18,002 nt of DNA from an uncultured Clostridia bacterium. GTDB lineage: Bacteria > Bacillota > Clostridia > UBA1381. Position 1 is the stretch's first letter. Every line of letters starts with the position of its first letter. Both the position numbers and the translations under genes were made by a program. The notes under the pieces are model-generated. The model was not told the origin of the DNA. It saw only the letters and a program-made list of their open reading frames with translations, and ran no database searches. Positions 13,585-18,002 of this stretch are shown here, piece by piece. The stretch is from positions 1-18,002 of the forward strand of contig CAKSFY010000038.1 of assembly GCA_934454035.1 (NCBI GenBank). Reading direction: 5' to 3'.

Positions 13585-14133
13585 ATGATACTCATCGGTG
13601 TGATGTCGGGCGGAAATTCAAGGGGAGAGGAAAAACTTTTAAAAGGGCTTTTATCATCCTGCGGCAAAAAAACGGTCGCCGTTCAAAATAATAAGCTTGA
13701 CTGCGATAAGATAAAAAATCTCGGTGATGCAGGTGTGGATTTTTTGATTATGACGCTGAATAAGGAAAATATAGTTCCGGTATACCTTGATATTCTTATT
13801 CTCAAAAGCTGCACGGATATTACCAAAGGGCTGATAAAATGCGTTGCGGCAGATACCAGGCTTATTTATAATATTGACACAGGCGGCATGCCTGCTTTTG
13901 TTCATCCGAATGCGATAAGCTACGGAATGTCATACAAGGCGGAGGCAACCGCTTCAAGCATAGATACTGCCTGTGACGGAATCTCGTTTGTTTATTGCCT
14001 GCAAAGACCGGTCACTGCACTTTCAGGCAGTGTTATTTGCCCGGGTGAAAAGAAAATTAATCTTCCCGGGGTCAGACTCGGGATAGATGAAATAATAGCT
14101 GCGGTTACATGCTCCGAGCTTTGCGGATTGTAA
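13585..14133 (+). CDS. Uncharacterised protein resembling part of a Mur ligase
   Basis: This 182-residue protein has GGGAGGT 6 bases before its ATG and an intact frame. It starts with a hydrophobic strand and a glycine-rich loop (MILIGVMSGGNSRGEEKLLKG), but this is not a proper P-loop GKT/S. The middle (LDILILKSC 69-77, LIYNIDTGG 93-101) and ISYGMSYKAEATASSI (111-126) followed by FVYCLQRPVTAL recall the central domain of Mur ligases and folylpolyglutamate synthases, where a similar Y-G-x-x-x-x-A-T-x-T-A-S-S-I segment occurs. The ATP site and the C-terminal ligase domain are missing, so it is unlikely to be an active ligase. It may bind a related ligand or be a structural relative. It is probably co-transcribed with the SSB-like gene 98 bases downstream. 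No strong promoter is recognised in 13486-13584. Confidence 0.6.
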   Translation: MILIGVMSGGNSRGEEKLLKGLLSSCGKKTVAVQNNKLDCDKIKNLGDAGVDFLIMTLNKENIVPVYLDILILKSCTDITKGLIKCVAADTRLIYNIDTGGMPAFVHPNAISYGMSYKAEATASSIDTACDGISFVYCLQRPVTALSGSVICPGEKKINLPGVRLGIDEIIAAVTCSELCGL

Positions 14134-14192
14134 ATAAATTTAGCATAATTATATATGTTTCGGAATAGATATAACAAGAAGATAAAAATCAT

Positions 14193-14212
14193 GGCAATTA
14201 ATTTAAATTGCC
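14193..14212 (+). promoter_or_regulatory. Hairpin just upstream of the SSB-like gene start
   Basis: GGCAATT (14193-14199) pairs with AATTGCC (14206-14212) around a 6-base loop, ending about 8 bases before the AAGGAGG site. It has no T-tail, so it is not a terminator. It could affect translation or RNA stability, or be chance in AT-rich sequence. Confidence 0.35.
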
Positions 14213-14231
14213 TGAATATAAGGAGGAGCAT

Positions 14232-14852
14232 ATGGAAAACAACATTTGCAACAATCGGGCGGAGGTAACGGGCTTTGTAGAGGATGAGCCTGTTTTCAGT
14301 CATGAACTGTTCGGAGAAAATTTTTATACATTTACGTTAAGGATTCCGAGACTTTCCGGAATTAACGATTATATAAAGATAATGATTTCGGACAGATTAA
14401 TGACCGATTTTGATATAGAGGTTGGAAAAGAAGCTGAAATTATCGGACAGTTCCGCTCGTATAACAGCTATAATGACGGAGAAAACCGACTCATTCTTAC
14501 AGTTTTTGCAAAGGATATAAAAGAGCCGGAAGAGGAAAAAAATCCTAATTCGCTTTATTTAAACGGGTTTGTATGCAAAGAGCCGATTTACAGAACCACG
14601 CCGTTCGGCAGAGAAATAACGGATATTCTGCTTGCCGTAAACAGAACCTATAATAAATCGGATTACATACCGGTCATTGCATGGGGCAGAAACGCGAGAT
14701 ACTGCCGAAGCTTTAATGTCGGTGACAGAATAAAAATCTGGGGCAGAATCCAGTCGCGTGAATATCAGAAAAAACTTGATGAGGATAATATCATAACCAA
14801 GACCGCATACGAAGTGTCGGTGAGCAAGCTGGAGCTTGCGGACGAAGAATAA
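14232..14852 (+). CDS. Tandem OB-fold single-stranded DNA-binding protein
   Basis: This 206-residue protein consists of two OB-fold domains of the SSB type. Domain 1 covers about residues 7-96 (NRAEVTGFVEDEPVFSHE, FYTFTLRIPR, VGKEAEIIGQFRSYN). Domain 2 covers about 108-202 and is the more canonical (LNGFVCKEPIYRTTPFGREI, YIPVIAWGRNARYC, VGDRIKIWGRIQSREYQ). The acidic partner-binding tail ending DDDIPF of true SSB is absent. This two-domain form is an accessory SSB-like protein, so a separate housekeeping ssb is expected elsewhere. AAGGAGG 5 bases before ATG 14232 decides the start over a TTG at 14208. A good terminator follows, then mutS2 with its own promoter. Confidence 0.85.
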   Translation: MENNICNNRAEVTGFVEDEPVFSHELFGENFYTFTLRIPRLSGINDYIKIMISDRLMTDFDIEVGKEAEIIGQFRSYNSYNDGENRLILTVFAKDIKEPEEEKNPNSLYLNGFVCKEPIYRTTPFGREITDILLAVNRTYNKSDYIPVIAWGRNARYCRSFNVGDRIKIWGRIQSREYQKKLDEDNIITKTAYEVSVSKLELADEE

Positions 14853-14867
14853 GCAGAATAATAAAAT

Positions 14868-14916
14868 TAAACTCCCGATTGCATATGGCGCATATGATTG
14901 GGAGTTATTTTATTTT
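14868..14916 (+). terminator. Intrinsic terminator after the SSB-like gene
   Basis: AACTCCC near 14869-14875 pairs with GGGAGTT near 14900-14906, and CATATG (14882-14887) with CATATG (14891-14896), with a short internal bulge. T-rich sequence follows directly. Confidence 0.85.
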
Positions 14917-14929
14917 CGGCAGAATTGCC

Positions 14930-14958
14930 TTGATTTTAAAGGATTTACGTGTTATAAT
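14930..14958 (+). promoter_or_regulatory. mutS2 promoter
   Basis: TTGATT (14930-14935), a 17-base spacer and TATAAT (14953-14958) lie 33 bases before the mutS2 ATG. This supports the 14992 start, because the open frame further upstream runs through both terminator and promoter. Confidence 0.85.
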
Positions 14959-14991
14959 AGTTATAAGAAATATTGCAAAGAGAGAAACGAT

Positions 14992-17358
14992 ATGGATAAA
15001 AATTATCAGGTTTTGGAATTTTATAAAATAACCGAAAAACTGTCGGGATATACAGACAGTGAAGAAGTGAAAAATCGAATCAGGTCGCTTGAACCTTATA
15101 CCGACTTAAAATCGGCACGGCTTGCACAAAAAGAAACAACAGAAGCGGTCAGCGCACTTTTAAAGCTTGGCTCGCCGCCGGTATCGCTGTCGGTGCCGAA
15201 TGTTGTTTCGGCGGCAAAAAGATGCGAAATGGGAGGTGTGCTTAATCCTAAAGATTTGCTTGAGGTAAGCAGAGTTTTGTACGTAGCACGCAGAATGAAG
15301 TCGTATTTGTCGGAGGTGCATGAAACTTCTGAAATATTAACAGAATCATGTAGCGCACTTATTACAGATAAGGCATTGGAGGACAAAATCAACACCGCGA
15401 TTTTGTCGGAGACGGAAGTCGCGGACGAAGCGTCGGGTGAACTTAGTACAATCAGGCGCAAAATGAAGACTCTTAATGCGAAAATTAAGGACAGCCTTAA
15501 CAGTATGATTCACTCATCGCATTATAAAAAATATTTGCAGGACGCACTTGTTACAATGCGCTCGGACAGATATGTAATACCGGTGCGTGCAGAGTACAGA
15601 AGTGAAATTCCCGGAATTGTGCACGATACTTCATCGAGCGGAGCGACAATTTTTATAGAACCTATGAGCGTGGTAAACGCAAATAATGAGATTCGGGATC
15701 TTTTAAGCAAGGAAGAACGCGAAATCGAAAAAATTCTTTATTCGCTCACACAGCTTGTTTCCGAGCAGGCAGGTATTGTTTTAAGTGATTATGAAGAGCT
15801 TTCAAAGCTGGATTTTATTTTTGCAAAGGGTAAATTTTCCGTAGATTATAACGGCTGCGAACCCGACTTAAATGATGAAGGTATTATAGAATTCAAGCAT
15901 GCAAGGCATCCGCTTATCGATAAAGGTTCGGTCGTTGCAAATGATATTTATTTGGGAAATGATTTTGACACACTTGTTATCACAGGTCCGAATACCGGCG
16001 GTAAAACCGTTACTTTAAAAACAATCGGACTATTCTCACTTATGGCGGCGGCAGGGCTGCATTTGCCGGTCAGAGACGGTAGCAGAGCGGCGGTTTTTTC
16101 AAAAGTATTTGCAGATATAGGTGATGAGCAGAGCATAGAGCAAAGCTTGTCTACCTTTTCGTCGCATATGGTCAGCATAGTAAATATAGTTAATAATGCA
16201 GATGATAATTCGCTTGTGCTTTTTGATGAGCTTGGTGCCGGCACAGACCCGACCGAGGGCGCCGCACTCGCTATTTCAATACTTGAGTATCTGAGGATTT
16301 TTAAGGTCAGGACAGTTGCTACGACTCACTACAGTGAATTAAAGCTTTTTGCTCTTTCCACAGACGGAGTTGAGAATGCCTCTTGTGAATTTGATGTAGA
16401 GTCATTGCGCCCGACATATAAGCTGCTGATAGGTGTTCCGGGAAAGTCAAACGCGTTTTCGATTTCAAGACGTTTGGGTTTGGACGAGCGTATTATCGAC
16501 AGGGCAAACGAGCTTTTGAGCGAGGAGGACATAAAGTTTGAAGATGTTATAACCGACCTTGAGCAAAACAGGGCAAAGGCTCGTTCGGACAGAGAATATG
16601 CCGGCAGATTAAAGCGTGAAATAACGGATTTAAAAAATCAGCTTGAGAAAGAGCGGCAGGCAGTAAAAGAAAGTAAGCAGAGAATTCTGGACGAAGCTCG
16701 CAGAGAAGCAAAAATCCTTGTAATGGATGCAAAGGAAGAGGCAAACGATATTATAAGAGAGCTTGAGAAGTTGCGCCGCGACTCGTCAAAGGATATAGGC
16801 GGACAGATAAAAAAATCACGGGACAGGCTTAAGGAAAAAGAGGACAGTATTGACAAAAAGATGCAAAATGCTCCGACCGTCCGCAAAACAATCCGTAAGG
16901 CACCGAAAAATTTAAAGACAGGCGATACTGTTCGGATAATCAGTATGAACCAGGAGGCAAGCGTCATAAAGCCGCCCGATAAGGACGGAATGGCAAGAGT
17001 TGAAGCCGGAATTTTCAAAATGGATATTCATATAAGCAATCTTGAAAGAATCGAAGAAAAAAAAGAAAAAAATGCAGGAAGGGTTTCGACAGGCTTTGCG
17101 TCAAAAGCAAAGACCGCAACAACCGAAATCGATGTGAGAGGTCAGACACTTGACGAGGCTCTTATGAATGTAGATAAATTTATTGATGATTGCTGCCTGG
17201 GCGGAGTAGGTACGGTTACCATTATTCACGGAAAAGGTACGGGAGTTTTGAGAAAGGGCATTCAGGATATGCTTAAAAGACACAAACGTATAAAAAGCGT
17301 CCGGAACGGAACTTTTGGCGAGGGCGAAATGGGCGTTACGGTAGCGGAACTTAAATGA
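14992..17358 (+). CDS. mutS2: MutS2 protein (ATPase with C-terminal Smr domain)
   Basis: MutS2 is a MutS homologue without the mismatch-recognition domains. In bacteria it has been linked to suppression of recombination and, in Bacillus, to splitting collided ribosomes. At 788 residues it has the standard length. The N-terminal core and clamp region (1-320) contains the conserved RYVIPVRAEYRSEIPGIVHD and SSSGATIFIEP. The ATPase has Walker A GPNTGGKT (332-339), Walker B LVLFDELGAGTDP (408-420) and the ATTHYSELK switch. A coiled coil runs from about 510 to 625 and a small KOW-like domain (GDTVRI…) from about 640. The Smr nuclease domain (712-788) has EIDVRGQTLDEA and the HGKGTG loop at 746-751. 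The start is MDKNYQVLEF, with a modest AGAGAGAAA site. It is a single-gene unit. Confidence 0.97.
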   Translation: MDKNYQVLEFYKITEKLSGYTDSEEVKNRIRSLEPYTDLKSARLAQKETTEAVSALLKLGSPPVSLSVPNVVSAAKRCEMGGVLNPKDLLEVSRVLYVARRMKSYLSEVHETSEILTESCSALITDKALEDKINTAILSETEVADEASGELSTIRRKMKTLNAKIKDSLNSMIHSSHYKKYLQDALVTMRSDRYVIPVRAEYRSEIPGIVHDTSSSGATIFIEPMSVVNANNEIRDLLSKEEREIEKILYSLTQLVSEQAGIVLSDYEELSKLDFIFAKGKFSVDYNGCEPDLNDEGIIEFKHARHPLIDKGSVVANDIYLGNDFDTLVITGPNTGGKTVTLKTIGLFSLMAAAGLHLPVRDGSRAAVFSKVFADIGDEQSIEQSLSTFSSHMVSIVNIVNNADDNSLVLFDELGAGTDPTEGAALAISILEYLRIFKVRTVATTHYSELKLFALSTDGVENASCEFDVESLRPTYKLLIGVPGKSNAFSISRRLGLDERIIDRANELLSEEDIKFEDVITDLEQNRAKARSDREYAGRLKREITDLKNQLEKERQAVKESKQRILDEARREAKILVMDAKEEANDIIRELEKLRRDSSKDIGGQIKKSRDRLKEKEDSIDKKMQNAPTVRKTIRKAPKNLKTGDTVRIISMNQEASVIKPPDKDGMARVEAGIFKMDIHISNLERIEEKKEKNAGRVSTGFASKAKTATTEIDVRGQTLDEALMNVDKFIDDCCLGGVGTVTIIHGKGTGVLRKGIQDMLKRHKRIKSVRNGTFGEGEMGVTVAELK

Positions 17359-17405
17359 GGATAAAAAAAACGGATTTTTTATTGCAGCAAAATTAAAATC
17401 ACCCC

Positions 17406-17434
17406 TTGAAAAAACAGACAAGGTAGGGTATAAT
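17406..17434 (+). promoter_or_regulatory. rhaA promoter
   Basis: TTGAAA (17406-17411), a 17-base spacer and TATAAT (17429-17434) lie upstream of rhaA, with a leader of about 30 bases. Only a weak A6/T6 hairpin near 17367-17385 lies between it and mutS2, so read-through is possible. No catabolite-repression box is recognised. Confidence 0.85.
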
Positions 17435-17471
17435 TATTATAAAGTTACAGAACAGAGAAAGGATAAAGAAT

Positions 17472-18002
17472 ATGTTTGATACTAAAAAAGGTTATGAACT
17501 TGCAAAGGAATATTATGCTCAATATGGCATAGATGTGGACAAGATGCTTGAAATATGTGACAAGACACCGATTTCAATGCATTGCTGGCAGGGCGATGAC
17601 GTTGCCGGATTGGAAAAGAAAGAGGGCGGTCTGACCGGAGGAATTCAGACAACGGGTAATTATCCGGGTGCTGCAAGAAACGGCGAGGAGCTTAGAGCGG
17701 ATATAGAAAAAGCAATGTCATATATCCCGGGCGAGCTGAAGCTTAATCTTCATGCAAGCTATCTTGAAGCGGACGAATTTGTTGACAGAAACGAAATTGA
17801 ACCCAAGCATTTTGAAAAGTGGGTTAAATGGGCAAAGGAAAAGGGAGTCGGTCTTGACTTCAATCCTACATATTTTTCACATCCGAAGAGCGCAGACGGA
17901 ACATTATCATGTGCTGATGAGGAAATTCGTAAGTTTTGGATTGAACACGGAATCCGCTGCCGCAGAATAGGCGAGTATTTCTATAAAGAAACAGGCAAAA
18001 CC
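17472..18002 (+). CDS. rhaA: L-rhamnose isomerase, 5' part
   Basis: RhaA converts L-rhamnose to L-rhamnulose, the first step of rhamnose use, relevant to rhamnogalacturonan from pectin. The frame begins at ATG 17472 (AGAAAGGA 8 bases upstream) and stays open for 177 codons to the window end. The full enzyme is about 420 residues, so less than half is seen. Family features are KGYELAKEYYAQYGID near the start, ISMHCWQGDDVAG, GGLTGGIQTTGNYPGAARN, NGEELRADIEKAMSYIPG and LNLHASYLEADEFVDR, then GLDFNPTYFSHP. The metal-site residues lie beyond the window. Whether rhaB and rhaD follow cannot be seen. Confidence 0.95.
   Translation, partial: MFDTKKGYELAKEYYAQYGIDVDKMLEICDKTPISMHCWQGDDVAGLEKKEGGLTGGIQTTGNYPGAARNGEELRADIEKAMSYIPGELKLNLHASYLEADEFVDRNEIEPKHFEKWVKWAKEKGVGLDFNPTYFSHPKSADGTLSCADEEIRKFWIEHGIRCRRIGEYFYKETGKT

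Noticed and set aside
14836..14991. 52-codon N-terminal extension of MutS2
   Set aside because: The stretch contains the terminator of the preceding gene and the mutS2 promoter, and MutS2 normally starts near residue MDKNYQ.

Overview
The window looks like a chromosomal segment of an anaerobic, plant-fibre-degrading member of the Clostridia (Bacillota), probably from a gut or rumen. This is inferred from Gram-positive ribosome binding sites (AGGAG, AGAAAGGA), very consensus-like sigma-A promoters with 17-bp spacers, MutS2, a tandem-OB single-strand-binding protein, cohesin- and dockerin-type secreted proteins, and genes for glucuronate, galactose and rhamnose use. I cannot name a species.

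Bases 1-3600 are the accessory part. A minus-strand operon (2139 down to 312) encodes a secreted protein with two dockerin-like repeats, a secreted cohesin-like protein and a 49-residue leaderless microprotein, and ends in an intrinsic terminator. Next to it lies a small DUF559-type (Vsr-like) nuclease gene sitting between two direct copies of a GC-rich modular repeat (2565-2709 and 3325-3544). A third long copy, inverted, is at the left edge of the window (1-97), and degraded relatives occur at 98-240, 2790-2875 and 5930-6140. No transposase, integrase or CRISPR array is present.

Bases 3600-6814 hold housekeeping genes on the plus strand: lexA, metK (with its own promoter over the lexA stop codon and no room for a SAM riboswitch), elongator tRNA-Met with promoter and terminator, a structured repeat-derived spacer, and recR.

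Bases 6910-13485 are minus-strand sugar metabolism. One transcript runs from a promoter at 13457-13485 through galT, an SGNH hydrolase, a PLP enzyme of the methionine gamma-lyase/aluminium-resistance family and uxaC, to a nested palindromic terminator near 8966-9056. A separately promoted gene encodes a 641-residue protein of unknown family with features of a clan GH-A-like TIM barrel.

Bases 13585-18002 return to the plus strand: an uncharacterised 182-residue protein resembling part of a Mur ligase, the tandem-OB SSB-like protein, mutS2 (own promoter), and the 5' part of rhaA (L-rhamnose isomerase), cut by the window end. UxaC and RhaA together fit growth on pectic or hemicellulosic sugars, and the cohesin/dockerin pair fits extracellular assembly on such substrates.

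The parts most worth a second look are the nuclease gene bracketed by modular hairpin repeats, and the catalytic-module-free cohesin/dockerin/microprotein operon.
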